This document shows, piece after piece, positions 35,229-44,817 of a DNA stretch of 53,414 nt. A program made the position numbers and the translations under genes. Each line of letters opens with the position of its first letter. Position 1 is the stretch's first letter. Source of the stretch: Candidatus Gastranaerophilales bacterium (GTDB lineage: Bacteria > Cyanobacteriota > Vampirovibrionia > Gastranaerophilales > Gastranaerophilaceae); the NCBI GenBank assembly GCA_024695865.1, contig JAILHI010000030.1, positions 1-53,414 on the forward strand, written 5' to 3'. Under the pieces are notes generated by a model that saw only the letters and a list, made by a program, of their open reading frames with translations, was not told the origin of the DNA and did no database searches.

Positions 35229-37529
35229 ATGTTGTCATTTTTGTTCGGGAAGAAAGATTCTTTAAAAAAAGTTGAAATTGACCCCCAAAGTAAAGAATTG
35301 TCGGATTTTCTGATAAAACTCAAGGAAATATACAGAGGAAATGATATTTCCGAGGGCAGAAAGGCTTATTTGCGCAGGGTCATTGAGAAATACGGATATT
35401 TGCCTTATCCTCACATTAGGGCATTGGAAGAATTAAATGCCGCAGATACAATCTTCGGGCTTGAAGTTAAATGGAGATTGAACGGTGTTCTGGAAAATTC
35501 CCAGTTTAAGTTCAACAAGGGTGAAATATCTCCTGTTTCGAGAGCGGGTATTACAAATTCCGAATGGATGAAAAGAGAACAGCATAAAATTAAATTAATC
35601 AACCTTACTGCGCTTGGAAACGGCAATTATTCTCCTGCTCCGGGGAATTTTGTGGATTGGTTGAAGCAGATATTGATTTTGCCGTCGGGAAATTTGGAAA
35701 AGAATATCCTCGGAACGACGATATATTTGGTTCCTTTCCACCCCCGTGATTTTGGCTGTGCATATTTGCCGAGTTCGTCAGAGGTAGGTAATTCCGTAAA
35801 AGACGATTATCTGACAGGAAAACTCGGTATTACGGCTGAAAAACAGGTGCAATTATTTATTACACTTGCGCAACTTGCGGGACATCCCGTTATTTATGAT
35901 ATTTTGCCACAGACAAGCAGATTTGCAAAAGAAGTGCTTGCAAACCCCTCTATTGTCAGATGGATGGACGTTAATCAACTTATGGAATCTTTGGATAACG
36001 AAATTGACAAAATCTCTCCGACTTTGGTTACAAAATATGGTGATGATGATGCAAAAATAGTTATCAGACTTGCAAAAGAAACTTTGAGATGCGGTTCGGA
36101 CGATATGAGCGAACATTACAGCGCAATTTTTGAAGAAGTCTGCGAAAAACTTAAACCTAAAAAGAAGTATTATTCCGATAAAATGACCGAAAAGGGCGAA
36201 CAGATAAAACTTGTTAAAAGAGTTAAGGAAATTATTTCCAAATCGGAAAATAAAACTTATGATGAAATAAAGGGCGAAAGTGATATCACCCAGCAGGGAA
36301 ATGACATCTCGGCGCTTATAAGAGAGGGTTTATGGCCTGTTTCAGGCGGGGCATGGTGCTCTGCAGGTGTTCCCGTTTTTGATAAAATGTCTGAAACGGG
36401 TGATTATCCGACCTTTAAACATTATAACTATAAGGGCGAGGACGTCAGCAGATTTGCCAATCTTGATTGTCAGGCTCCTTTCTACTTTGTATATCTTGAA
36501 AGCGGCGAGTACAATCAGCCTGTTGTTAATTATTTTATAGAAAAAGTTAAAAACCTTTGTAAAACCTACCATTTTGACGGAATAAGATTTGACCATATTG
36601 ACCACGTGGTTGACGAAGTTTCCCAAAAAGGCGACCGACCTATCAGTTACCGTGCGCCGAAACACGTTCTTGCAAAATGTAACGAGGCTTTAAAACAGGA
36701 ATGTAAGCATTTTGCAATTTTGGCGGAATATATGCTCGGCGGAAATTATATCAAAGAATACCACCGTGATATGCATTTTGACATATTATGGGGCAATGAC
36801 ATCATTTGTCAGCATCAAAAAACGCCTTATGAAATTATAAAAAATAATCAGGATTTAAAGGCTTATAACGAGGCACCTTTGACAAGAGGCTCCGCATCTG
36901 TTTTAAAAACGTACAACAATCAGGACGGTGAGTTCCGTGATATTAACCAATACCCCGGACAACTCGGCAGAGCGGGTGCTTTGTTTAAGTGGTTTAAAAT
37001 GAATTTTATCCCCGGCGGCAAAAAGGCTCAAAGACCGATTTTGTATGTTGACGGCGATGAATCATTTACAACGGTTGGTACGGAAGCCTGCATCGGTGCC
37101 GAAATCTCGATGAAAAGAGAAAAAGACTACGATTTTTACGAAAAATTCGATGCAATAGCAAGATTTGCCAAGAACAATGACCTTTTGGCAGACGGCGAAG
37201 CCCAGATTATTACTCAGGCGGATAACGGTTTTGCCTGCTGGGCGGTTACAAAACATCAGTCAAAAGAGATTTTGTTTGTTGCCGCAAATTATCTTGCACC
37301 TACCGAAAAAGTCTTTTCCCAGTTAACTCATGAATGTGAAATCCATGAGGGTGCATCGCTTTACGATGCTTCGATTGAGGTGCCGAAAGAATATACGGAA
37401 GCCTTTGAGTACGTTTATAACTATGAAACCAAAGATTTTGAAGAAAGAAAAGTGGAAAATTTTGCAAACAATTTCTTCTTTGAAAGACTTGAACCAAGCG
37501 AATTTAAGTTTTATAAACTGGTAAAATAA
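35229..37529 (+). CDS. GH13-like alpha-glucan enzyme
   Basis: The 766-residue protein has no signal peptide, so it is cytoplasmic. It shows the conserved order of alpha-amylase-superfamily regions: VIYDILPQTSR (region I place), FDGIRFDHIDHV with candidate nucleophile Asp455, ILAEYM with candidate acid/base Glu500, and ILYVDGDESFTTVG with the third acid Asp608 or Asp610. Regions I and IV depart from the usual DxxxNH and NHD forms, so specificity cannot be read off. Candidates are glucanotransferase, glycogen-debranching-like or another alpha-glucan hydrolase. It overlaps nagZ by one base (TAATG) in a two-gene unit. Confidence 0.65.
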   Translation: MLSFLFGKKDSLKKVEIDPQSKELSDFLIKLKEIYRGNDISEGRKAYLRRVIEKYGYLPYPHIRALEELNAADTIFGLEVKWRLNGVLENSQFKFNKGEISPVSRAGITNSEWMKREQHKIKLINLTALGNGNYSPAPGNFVDWLKQILILPSGNLEKNILGTTIYLVPFHPRDFGCAYLPSSSEVGNSVKDDYLTGKLGITAEKQVQLFITLAQLAGHPVIYDILPQTSRFAKEVLANPSIVRWMDVNQLMESLDNEIDKISPTLVTKYGDDDAKIVIRLAKETLRCGSDDMSEHYSAIFEEVCEKLKPKKKYYSDKMTEKGEQIKLVKRVKEIISKSENKTYDEIKGESDITQQGNDISALIREGLWPVSGGAWCSAGVPVFDKMSETGDYPTFKHYNYKGEDVSRFANLDCQAPFYFVYLESGEYNQPVVNYFIEKVKNLCKTYHFDGIRFDHIDHVVDEVSQKGDRPISYRAPKHVLAKCNEALKQECKHFAILAEYMLGGNYIKEYHRDMHFDILWGNDIICQHQKTPYEIIKNNQDLKAYNEAPLTRGSASVLKTYNNQDGEFRDINQYPGQLGRAGALFKWFKMNFIPGGKKAQRPILYVDGDESFTTVGTEACIGAEISMKREKDYDFYEKFDAIARFAKNNDLLADGEAQIITQADNGFACWAVTKHQSKEILFVAANYLAPTEKVFSQLTHECEIHEGASLYDASIEVPKEYTEAFEYVYNYETKDFEERKVENFANNFFFERLEPSEFKFYKLVK

Positions 37530-38524
37530 TGTATTCTTTAAGGCAAAAAATCAATCAGTTATTTATTGCGGGTTACAACGGCGACAACGTTGATAACTGT
37601 GATACTTTCAAAGAACTTTTAAAAGACGGTCTTGGAGGAGCGATATTTTTTACGAAAAATATCAAAAGTGCCGAGCAGTTTGGAAAAACGACCGAAAAAA
37701 TCAGAGAATTGTCTTTGATACCGCCTTTTTTGAGCATTGACCAGGAGGGCGGACGGGTTGAGCGTACCGAAAATATTCACGGCGGAAAAAAGTATCTGAG
37801 CGCAAAAGACAGTGCAGACAAGGGTTTGGATTTTGTAAAGGAGCAGACCTCTGAATTGTGCAATGAACTTTTGAGTTACGGGATAAACATGAATTTTGCC
37901 CCCGTGCTTGATACAAATACTAACCCTAAAAACCCCATTATTGGTGTTCGTTCATACGGTGATAATCCTGATGATGTGATAAAATTCGGAACCGAAGTTT
38001 TTAAAATACATCAGGAAAAAGGGATAATGCCTGTCGGAAAACACTTTCCCGGGCATGGCGACACTTCGGTTGACTCTCATCTTGAAATGCCCGTTGTTGA
38101 TTTGTCCGAGGAAGAAATGGCGAAAAGTCATTTAAAACCTTTTAAATATGCGGTTGATAGCGGTTTGGATTTTATGATGATTGCACATGTTTATTATCCC
38201 TGCTACGATAAAAAGCCAGTGCCTGCTTCGCTTTCCAAAAATGTAATCAGACATTTGCTCAGAGAAAAACTCGGGTTTGACGGTCTTGTTTTGTCTGACG
38301 ATATGGTTATGGGTGCCGTTTTGCATAAAGACATTTCAGAGGTTTATACGCAGGGCTTAATGGCGGGAATAAACGTTTTTCTTTACAGAAATTCCGATGC
38401 AAGACTTAAACAAATTTTAAATTGTCTTGAAGAAAATGCAAAGAAAAATGAAGAACTTTTGAACGAAATTGAAAAATCTTTTGAAAAAGTGCTAGAATTA
38501 AAAAGAAAGTACAAATTAGTTTAA
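37529..38524 (+). CDS. nagZ: Beta-N-acetylhexosaminidase NagZ (GH3)
   Basis: The 331-residue single-domain GH3 protein has FLSIDQEGGRVERT near residue 70, KHFPGHGDTSVDSH (about 171-184, the His/Asp general-acid loop of NagZ-type enzymes) and LVLSDDMVMGA (about 254-264) with the nucleophile Asp. NagZ removes GlcNAc from anhydro-muropeptides in cytoplasmic cell-wall recycling. There is no signal peptide. Translation is coupled to the upstream GH13-like gene. Confidence 0.9.
   Translation: MYSLRQKINQLFIAGYNGDNVDNCDTFKELLKDGLGGAIFFTKNIKSAEQFGKTTEKIRELSLIPPFLSIDQEGGRVERTENIHGGKKYLSAKDSADKGLDFVKEQTSELCNELLSYGINMNFAPVLDTNTNPKNPIIGVRSYGDNPDDVIKFGTEVFKIHQEKGIMPVGKHFPGHGDTSVDSHLEMPVVDLSEEEMAKSHLKPFKYAVDSGLDFMMIAHVYYPCYDKKPVPASLSKNVIRHLLREKLGFDGLVLSDDMVMGAVLHKDISEVYTQGLMAGINVFLYRNSDARLKQILNCLEENAKKNEELLNEIEKSFEKVLELKRKYKLV
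38469..38498 (+). promoter_or_regulatory. Internal promoter within the 3' end of nagZ
   Basis: TTGAAA (38469-38474), 18-nt spacer, TGC-TAGAAT extended -10 (38490-38498). It would drive the small secreted protein. Confidence 0.5.
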
Positions 38525-38542
38525 TAAAACAGGAGGTTTGAG

Positions 38543-38842
38543 ATGAAAAAATTATTGGCAACCGCTTTAGTTTTGACTTTGGGCTTAACCGTTTCGGCAA
38601 AAAATGTTTTTACTCAGATTGATAATGCTTTGAATAAGGCTGATACGGCAGTAACAAATTCTTTAAACAAGGCTTCTGATTCCGTAAACAAAGCAAAAAC
38701 AACAAAAGAACAGCAAAAAGCAAAAGCAAAAGCAGAAAAAGAAAAGGCAAAGGCTGCAAAGAAAGCACAGCAGGACAAAGTAAACAAAAAGAAAAAACAG
38801 TATCAAAACGTAAAAGATTCAGTCAACGAATTGCTGAAATAA
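38543..38842 (+). CDS. Small secreted Lys/Ala-rich coiled-coil protein
   Basis: The 99 residues have a signal peptide (MKKLLATALVLTLGLTVSA), an amphipathic stretch with NALNKADTAV/NSLNKASDSV repeats, and a very basic KAKAKAEKEKAKAAKKAQQ tract. A perfect AGGAGG lies 6 nt before the ATG, indicating strong translation. It is predicted periplasmic or surface-exposed, mostly helical, and may bind nucleic acid, LPS or peptidoglycan by charge; this is speculation. I recognise no family. It has a candidate own promoter and terminator. Confidence 0.75.
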   Translation: MKKLLATALVLTLGLTVSAKNVFTQIDNALNKADTAVTNSLNKASDSVNKAKTTKEQQKAKAKAEKEKAKAAKKAQQDKVNKKKKQYQNVKDSVNELLK

Positions 38843-38857
38843 AAATCAACAAATTTG

Positions 38858-38891
38858 AAAAAGGGCGGAATTTAATTATTCTGCCTTTTTT
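38858..38891 (+). terminator. Intrinsic terminator
   Basis: AAAAAGGGCGGAAT pairs with ATTCTGCCTTTTTT (14 bp, two G-U pairs), T-rich 3' arm. Confidence 0.85.
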
Positions 38892-38900
38892 ATGCTAAAA

Positions 38901-38928
38901 TTGTAAAAATTTTTGTTTGTTTTATAAT
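38901..38928 (+). promoter_or_regulatory. Promoter of uppS-rdgB
   Basis: TTGTAA (38901-38906), 16-nt spacer, TATAAT (38923-38928). AAAGGT precedes the uppS ATG. Confidence 0.65.
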
Positions 38929-38958
38929 CAAAAAGAACACAAATAAAGGTAAAAAATA

Positions 38959-39699
38959 ATGTCTGTTGCAGAGTTAGAGCAAAATATTTCCGAACTTGTA
39001 AAAAATACGGGTTTAAAACACATTGCTATAATCATGGACGGAAACAGAAGATGGGCAAAGGAAAGACATCTTCCGTCGGCAATGGGACATCAAAAGGGTG
39101 TTTCTGCTTTAAAAAACACATTAAAGGCTTGTCATTCTTTTGGCGTTAAGTATTTAACGGTTTACGCTTTTTCGACGGAAAACTGGAACAGACCGCAGGA
39201 AGAAGTGAATTTTTTAATGGGTTTGCTTGCAAATACCATTAAAAATGAACTGCTTGAACTTGATGAAAACGACGTTAAAATAAAATTTATCGGTAATATT
39301 TCGGCGTTAAATTCAGATTTACAGGCAATTTTAAAGGATTCCGAAGAAAAAACAAAAGACAATAACGGGGTAAATTTACAAATTGCTTTTAATTACGGCG
39401 CAAGAATGGAAATTACAAATGCCTGCAAGCAAATTGCAGAGGACGTTAAAAACGGAAAAATAAACCCCTCTGATATTACCGAAAATACAGTCAGCGAAAA
39501 ACTTTATACCTCAAATCTGCCCGAGCCCGATTTGTTGATAAGAACGGGCGGAGAAAAAAGAATAAGCAATTACCTTTTGTGGCAGTTAGCCTATTCTGAA
39601 ATTTACGTTACGGATATTTACTGGCCCGAATTTGACAAAAACGCTCTTGCTGATGCCATTACGGAATATTCAAACAGAACAAGAAGGTTCGGTAAGTAA
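38959..39699 (+). CDS. uppS: Isoprenyl transferase (undecaprenyl diphosphate synthase)
   Basis: The 246-residue cis-prenyltransferase has IAIIMDGNRRWAKERHLP (catalytic Asp27), YAFSTENWNRP, and LLIRTGGEKRISNYLLWQ with YSEIYVTDIYWPEF at the C-terminus. It makes the C55 carrier for peptidoglycan and for the surface glycans assembled by the genes from 41.7 kb onward. Length is normal. It is coupled to rdgB by a TAATG overlap. Confidence 0.95.
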   Translation: MSVAELEQNISELVKNTGLKHIAIIMDGNRRWAKERHLPSAMGHQKGVSALKNTLKACHSFGVKYLTVYAFSTENWNRPQEEVNFLMGLLANTIKNELLELDENDVKIKFIGNISALNSDLQAILKDSEEKTKDNNGVNLQIAFNYGARMEITNACKQIAEDVKNGKINPSDITENTVSEKLYTSNLPEPDLLIRTGGEKRISNYLLWQLAYSEIYVTDIYWPEFDKNALADAITEYSNRTRRFGK

Positions 39700-40274
39700 T
39701 GATAATAACGGTTGCCACGGGAAATGCGCATAAACTCGGCGAAATGAGCGAAATCAACCCGTATAAAGAAATTGTTTTACAAAAAGTCGAAGGTGATTTT
39801 GACCCTGTCGAAAACGGCGAAACCTTTGAAGAAAACGCTTTCATTAAGGCAAAAGAGGCATCACTGATTGTTAAAGGATATGCTTTTGCCGATGATACGG
39901 GACTTTGTGTGGATTATCTGGATGGCGCTCCGGGGCTGCATACGGCAAGATACGCACCGACGCAGGAGGAAAAAATCAAAAAACTTTTAAAAGCGCTTGA
40001 CGGTGTGCCTTTTGAAAAACGAACGGCAAGATTTATCTGTTCAATGGTTTTAACCGACAAAAACGGAAATATCGTTCACAAGACAATGGGAAACATTGAG
40101 GGCTATATAGCAATGCAGGCGGCAGGCTGCGGCGGTTTTGGATACGACCCGATATTTTATGTCCCTGAATATGAAAAAACGATTGCAGAACTTCCTGACG
40201 GCGAGAAAAACAAAATTTCTCACAGGGCTAACGCTTTGATTCCCATGATGAAATTTATTAAAGAAAACCTTTGA
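39699..40274 (+). CDS. rdgB: XTP/dITP pyrophosphatase RdgB (Ham1 family)
   Basis: The 191 residues contain ITVATGNAHKLGE, ETFEENAFIKAKEAS, FADDTGLCVDYLDGAPGLH with ARYA, GFGYDPIFYVP and KISHRANAL. Together these cover the substrate and metal sites of the family. It hydrolyses deaminated purine triphosphates (dITP, XTP) to keep them out of DNA. Confidence 0.95.
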   Translation: MIITVATGNAHKLGEMSEINPYKEIVLQKVEGDFDPVENGETFEENAFIKAKEASLIVKGYAFADDTGLCVDYLDGAPGLHTARYAPTQEEKIKKLLKALDGVPFEKRTARFICSMVLTDKNGNIVHKTMGNIEGYIAMQAAGCGGFGYDPIFYVPEYEKTIAELPDGEKNKISHRANALIPMMKFIKENL

Positions 40275-40288
40275 TTTTGACCTGATGT

Positions 40289-40316
40289 AAAGAACAGAAT
40301 TGCCTTGTTTTTTTTT
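40289..40316 (+). terminator. Weak candidate terminator after rdgB
   Basis: AAAGAACAG, loop AATTGCC, TTGTTTTTT with two G-U pairs and a long T run. Confidence 0.35.
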
Positions 40317-40429
40317 CATTTGCGGAAAAATTGCGAAAGATTGCCGTAAAAATTAAAGATTTTCCCACAAGGTCATTATTTTGTGATAAAATTTATTCAA
40401 GAAAAGAAAATATACGGAAAGGGCATAAA

Positions 40430-41677
40430 ATGGTAGAATTACAACCTATAAAGGCAATAGTTTATAATCAGGAAAAGGTAAATATGGATAATACCATTGC
40501 TCCTCCTTACGATGTTATAGACGAAAAATACAGAGAAGACCTGCTTTCAAGAAGTGCGTATAATATCGTAAAATTAATTCTGCCCGAAGGCGAAAATAAA
40601 TACGAAAACGCACATAAAATTTTTGAACAGTGGAAAAACGAAAAGGTTTTAATACCAACCGAAAAACCTTCTGTTTTCTATATAATCCAGAAATATACAA
40701 ACGAAAAAGGAAAATTTATTGAAAGAAAAGGTTTTATCGCAAGAAACAGAATAGAAGATTTTTCGACAAAAAATATTCTGCCTCATGAATACACAATGGG
40801 CGGGCCGAAACAGGACAGACTTAATCTCGTTACCGCTGCAAAGGCATTTTTCTCCCAGATTTTTATGGTTTATAACGACAAAGAAATGAAAATCGAAAAG
40901 GAAATTCTGCCCAAATATCTTGCTAAAAAGCCTTTTATTGATGTAAAAGACGATTTGGACGTTGAAAATATTGTTTACATCATTGACGATGAAAAGGATA
41001 TTGCTCTTATTCAAAAGACGCTTTCAGATAAAACTCTTTTGATTGCAGACGGACACCACAGATACGAAACGTCAATGAATTATTCAAATCTTCACCCCGA
41101 AAACGAGTGCGCAAAATACGTAATGAGTTATTTTACAAATGCTGCCGATGAAAATTTGATTATCTATCCGACCCACAGAATTGTGGAAAAGGAAATTCCG
41201 TCGGAAGAAATTCTCTCAAAAGTTTCCAAACATTATGATGTTGAAAAATACACCAATAAAGACGAATTTTTGAACAAAATTGAAGAAGAAAATCAAAAAC
41301 AAATTACAACAGGTCTGATTTTGAAAAATGATGATAACTATTACGTTTTAAAACTTAAAAACGGCGAGGAAAAAGCGGTTGATGCCCCCGAAGTTTTGCA
41401 GAAACTTGATTTAAAAGTTCTGCATGAACTTATTTTAAAAGGCGAATTGGGCTTTACGGACGAAGAACTTATGGCTCAAAACGGAATTAAATATGAGAAA
41501 AAAGAAAACGTTTCTTTTGACTCGGTTAAAAACGGTGCAAGTGCCTGCTTTATAATGGCTTATCCCAAAATGGAGGATATTATAAATATCTCGCAGCAGG
41601 GATACAGAATGCCGCAAAAATCGACTTATTTCTACCCGAAACTGCTTTCGGGCATTGTTATTAACCCGTTAGGATAG
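40430..41677 (+). CDS. DUF1015 family protein
   Basis: The 415 residues match the widespread DUF1015 family in pattern: [11 protein letters not shown] with [13 protein letters not shown] at the N-terminus, [16 protein letters not shown], and [16 protein letters not shown], the hallmark motif. It is cytoplasmic and the family's biochemical role is not established as far as I know. The start was chosen because GAAAGGG lies 6 nt before this ATG; the frame extends upstream without a better start. It stands immediately before the glycan genes (next start 18 nt after its stop), so it may share their transcript. Confidence 0.85.
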   Translation: MVELQPIKAIVYNQEKVNMDNTIAPPYDVIDEKYREDLLSRSAYNIVKLILPEGENKYENAHKIFEQWKNEKVLIPTEKPSVFYIIQKYTNEKGKFIERKGFIARNRIEDFSTKNILPHEYTMGGPKQDRLNLVTAAKAFFSQIFMVYNDKEMKIEKEILPKYLAKKPFIDVKDDLDVENIVYIIDDEKDIALIQKTLSDKTLLIADGHHRYETSMNYSNLHPENECAKYVMSYFTNAADENLIIYPTHRIVEKEIPSEEILSKVSKHYDVEKYTNKDEFLNKIEEENQKQITTGLILKNDDNYYVLKLKNGEEKAVDAPEVLQKLDLKVLHELILKGELGFTDEELMAQNGIKYEKKENVSFDSVKNGASACFIMAYPKMEDIINISQQGYRMPQKSTYFYPKLLSGIVINPLG

Positions 41678-41694
41678 TGATGAGGAAACAAAAA

Positions 41695-42783
41695 ATGATT
41701 AAATTTTTGGATTTGCATAAGATAAATGAAAGATACAGAAGTGAAATTGATGCAAGAATTAAAGAAGTTCTTGATTCGGGCTGGTATCTTTTAGGCAAAA
41801 ATGACGAAATTTTTGAAAAACATTTTGCCGAATATTGCGGAACAAAGTATGCAATCGGTGTCGGAAACGGACTTGAAGCGTTAAGTCTTATTATAAAAGC
41901 GTATGGTTTTGGTGCGGGCGATGAAATTATAGTTCCTGCAAACACATATATTGCAACGATTTTGGCAATAACCTACAACGGCTGCACACCCGTTTTGGTT
42001 GAACCCGATATCAATACTTATAATATCAATCCTGATTTAATCGAAGAAAAAATAACGGAAAGAACAAAAGCCATAATGGTTGTTCACCTGTACGGACAAG
42101 CGGTTCAGATGGAAAAAATCTGGGCTTTGGCGGAAAAATACAATCTTAAAGTGTTTGAAGATTCTGCACAGGGACACGGGGCAATTTATCAAGGCAAAAG
42201 AACGGGAAATCTCGGTGATGCGAGCGGTTTTTCCTTCTACCCCGGAAAAAATCTCGGTTGCATAGGCGATGGCGGTGCCGTTACAACAAACGACAAAGAA
42301 ATTGCCGATAAAATCAGAGCCCTCAGAAATTACGGTTCTCACGTTAAATACCACAATATTTATCAGGGCGAAAATTCAAGACTTGATGAAATTCACGCAG
42401 CGGTTTTGGATGTTAAACTTCCTCACCTTGACTATGACAATGCAAGACGCAGAGAAATATCGAAATACTATCGTGAAAATATTAAAAACGATAAAATTCT
42501 TCTTCCGAAAGTATATGATGAAAAGGCTCACGTTTGGCACGTCTTTGCGGTAAGAACGGAAAAACGTGATGAATTTCAGGAATATCTGAAACAACACGAA
42601 ATTCAGACACTCATTCACTATCCCATTCCGCCTCACAAGCAGGAATGTTATAAAGAATGGAATAATTTGAGCCTGCCGATAACGGAAGAAATTCACAATA
42701 CAATTTTAAGTCTGCCTATTTCACCCGTTATGGAAGATTTTGAAGTTGAAAAGGTTGTTGAGGTAGTCAATGAATACAGATAA
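41695..42783 (+). CDS. DegT/DnrJ/EryC1-type sugar aminotransferase
   Basis: The 363-residue PLP enzyme has [41 protein letters not shown] and [18 protein letters not shown], where the Lys in PGKNLG carries PLP. It transfers an amino group to a nucleotide-linked keto-sugar. The FYPGKNLG form resembles enzymes making 3-amino-3,6-dideoxyhexoses (FdtB/QdtB type), but the isomerase partner is not in the window, so sugar identity is open. GAGGAAA precedes the ATG. Its 3' end overlaps the next gene by 14 nt. Confidence 0.9.
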   Translation: MIKFLDLHKINERYRSEIDARIKEVLDSGWYLLGKNDEIFEKHFAEYCGTKYAIGVGNGLEALSLIIKAYGFGAGDEIIVPANTYIATILAITYNGCTPVLVEPDINTYNINPDLIEEKITERTKAIMVVHLYGQAVQMEKIWALAEKYNLKVFEDSAQGHGAIYQGKRTGNLGDASGFSFYPGKNLGCIGDGGAVTTNDKEIADKIRALRNYGSHVKYHNIYQGENSRLDEIHAAVLDVKLPHLDYDNARRREISKYYRENIKNDKILLPKVYDEKAHVWHVFAVRTEKRDEFQEYLKQHEIQTLIHYPIPPHKQECYKEWNNLSLPITEEIHNTILSLPISPVMEDFEVEKVVEVVNEYR

Positions 42784-43696
42784 TCCGTTAGTTTCGGTGT
42801 GTTGTTTGACCTACAATCAGTCAAAATTTATCAGGGCAACAATAGAAAGTATATGGAATCAAAACTACAAAAACATTGAACTTATTGTACTTGATGACGG
42901 TTCTACCGACGGAAGCGGACAGTTGCTTGACGATTTGGCAAAAATAAGTCCTGTTCCGATGACGGTGCTGCGGCAGGAAAACAGCGGAAATATTGCCTAC
43001 AATATGAACAGAACGATTAAACTTGCAAAAGGAAAATATATCGCTCTGCTTTCATTAGACGATATTTGGCTGGCTGAAGCCGTATCTAAACCTGTTTCCA
43101 TAATGGAACAGGACGATGATATTCAGTTTGTTACAACTTCTCAACTTCAGGAAATTGATGATAACGGCAACCCCAGAAAACATCGTGAACGGGTAATTTC
43201 AAGACTTGCAGACATTAAAGAAACAATCGACGATTTAATTAATCTGGATTATCAATATTTTCATTCCTACTATATGCAGGGTACTTTATTAAGAAAATCC
43301 TTAATAGATGCCATCGGCGGATATGATGAAAATGTTCAGGGTGATGATATTGTTTTGCGTTCTAAAATCGCTTTCTATATGAAAGAACACCCTCAAATGA
43401 AGTTTAAAATCATTCATGATACAACTTTTTTATACAGGGTGCACAATAGCAGTATTGCCGCAAATCCGATAAGACAATATGAAACGGTAAGAGATTTTAT
43501 TAACTGCTTCCACCCGAACGATAAAACACCAAAAAGGTATAAAAACTTTTGTTTCAGACTGGTTCAGCAGGGTAAAATTGCGTATTTCTTTTCCGAAATT
43601 AAAACAAATCCGAGAATAAGATGGTATGTTCTTTTAGTTCCCTATTGGCTTGTCAGGGCTGCTGCAATTAAGATATACAAAGCCTTTAAAAGATAA
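42770..43696 (+). CDS. Glycosyltransferase family 2
   Basis: The 308-residue protein has a classic GT-A start: [35 protein letters not shown], and LLSLDDIW as the DxD-like metal site. There is a hydrophobic stretch at the C-terminus ([13 protein letters not shown]), perhaps membrane-associating. It likely adds a sugar to the lipid-linked repeat unit. GAGG precedes the ATG, inside the upstream gene, so the two are coupled. It ends 18 nt from the convergent acyltransferase gene. Confidence 0.88.
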   Translation: MNTDNPLVSVCCLTYNQSKFIRATIESIWNQNYKNIELIVLDDGSTDGSGQLLDDLAKISPVPMTVLRQENSGNIAYNMNRTIKLAKGKYIALLSLDDIWLAEAVSKPVSIMEQDDDIQFVTTSQLQEIDDNGNPRKHRERVISRLADIKETIDDLINLDYQYFHSYYMQGTLLRKSLIDAIGGYDENVQGDDIVLRSKIAFYMKEHPQMKFKIIHDTTFLYRVHNSSIAANPIRQYETVRDFINCFHPNDKTPKRYKNFCFRLVQQGKIAYFFSEIKTNPRIRWYVLLVPYWLVRAAAIKIYKAFKR

Positions 43697-43714
43697 TTCG
43701 ACTTTTAAACAAAA

Positions 43715-44806
43715 TCAGTTTGCAGGTTTGTATAAAAGGTGTGAAACAAGCCATGTAACCGCCAGAATTATCAAAACCGTCATGCCCGTTATCGTATAAT
43801 CCTTCAGATATGGCTGCAATAATGTTGTAGAGTACATTCTGACGGGATAATGGATAAGGAAAATATACATTGATATGTTTCCGAAATACAGCATTGACGG
43901 TTTAGATAAAAGTTTCGATACAAAACCCTGATTGTATGCTAAAAGCAGTACCGCCATGCCCGCAAAGACTATATCAATTACGTAAATAATACTTATGTAA
44001 GGTAAATTAAACAACACAAATTTTCTGCATAAAAAATATGCAATATATGCCGAAAAAACAATCAGTTCGGTGAAATTTGATGTTTTTACATCGGGTAACT
44101 TTTTGAAGAAAATTGCAAGAAGCATTCCGAAAACAACATAAAAAACTCTTATAAAAGGGCTTCCGTACGTAAAATCGTCAAAAACCGTTATCTGTTGCAG
44201 ATATTTGAACAGATACATGAAAACGGGAGTGCAGATTGCGCATAAAATCAATGAAAAAACTGTTTTGTTTAAAGAAGTGCAAAATCTTTTTAATAAATTT
44301 ATCAAAATCGGACTTGCAAAATAGATACAGCACAGTGCCGATAAAAACCAGCAAACACCGTTAAAAGAATGGCTTAACCATGAAAATCCGAAGAAAGACT
44401 GAACAACACCAAGACAACACAATAATTTCAAAGCAAGTAACTCTGATATTACGGCTATTGTCTTTCCGCTCGATAAGGCCTGATACAAATACAACGGAAT
44501 ACAAAGGAAAATAGTTGCAATATACACAGGATAAATCTTTTTTATGTGATTATAGGCAAACATAAACAAATTCTTTATATTTATTGTATTACCTATATTC
44601 CAGCCGTTACGGTTAATATCACTCAGCATCAGTCCGAATCCCGATAATACGAAGAAAAAATCAACGCCTATTTCGGGATTATGAAAGAATTGCATATATA
44701 TTTGTCCGTTTGGAAGGTTTTTTAAAAATTCCAAATGAGATATTACAATTATCATAATTGCAAAAAATCTCATACCTGTTAATGAATTAATTTTCTTTGA
44801 TTGCAT
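43715..44806 (-). CDS. Acyltransferase family 3 (O-acetyltransferase-like) membrane protein
   Basis: The 363 residues have about ten membrane segments. The N-terminal pattern NSLTGMRFFAIMIIVISHLE with GVDFFFVLSGFGLM is typical of acyltransferase-3 proteins (OafA/WecH type), with the conserved His in SHLE. These enzymes acetylate or otherwise acylate surface sugars across the inner membrane. It is the last gene of the minus-strand operon, 11 nt after the flippase gene. Confidence 0.88.
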   Translation of the reverse strand: MQSKKINSLTGMRFFAIMIIVISHLEFLKNLPNGQIYMQFFHNPEIGVDFFFVLSGFGLMLSDINRNGWNIGNTINIKNLFMFAYNHIKKIYPVYIATIFLCIPLYLYQALSSGKTIAVISELLALKLLCCLGVVQSFFGFSWLSHSFNGVCWFLSALCCIYFASPILINLLKRFCTSLNKTVFSLILCAICTPVFMYLFKYLQQITVFDDFTYGSPFIRVFYVVFGMLLAIFFKKLPDVKTSNFTELIVFSAYIAYFLCRKFVLFNLPYISIIYVIDIVFAGMAVLLLAYNQGFVSKLLSKPSMLYFGNISMYIFLIHYPVRMYSTTLLQPYLKDYTITGMTVLIILAVTWLVSHLLYKPAN

Positions 44807-44817
44807 AGTTTTTCCGT

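Noticed and set aside
40331-40429. N-terminal extension of the DUF1015 protein
   Set aside because: It starts at a TTG without a ribosome site; GAAAGGG sits 6 nt before the ATG at 40430, where family similarity begins.
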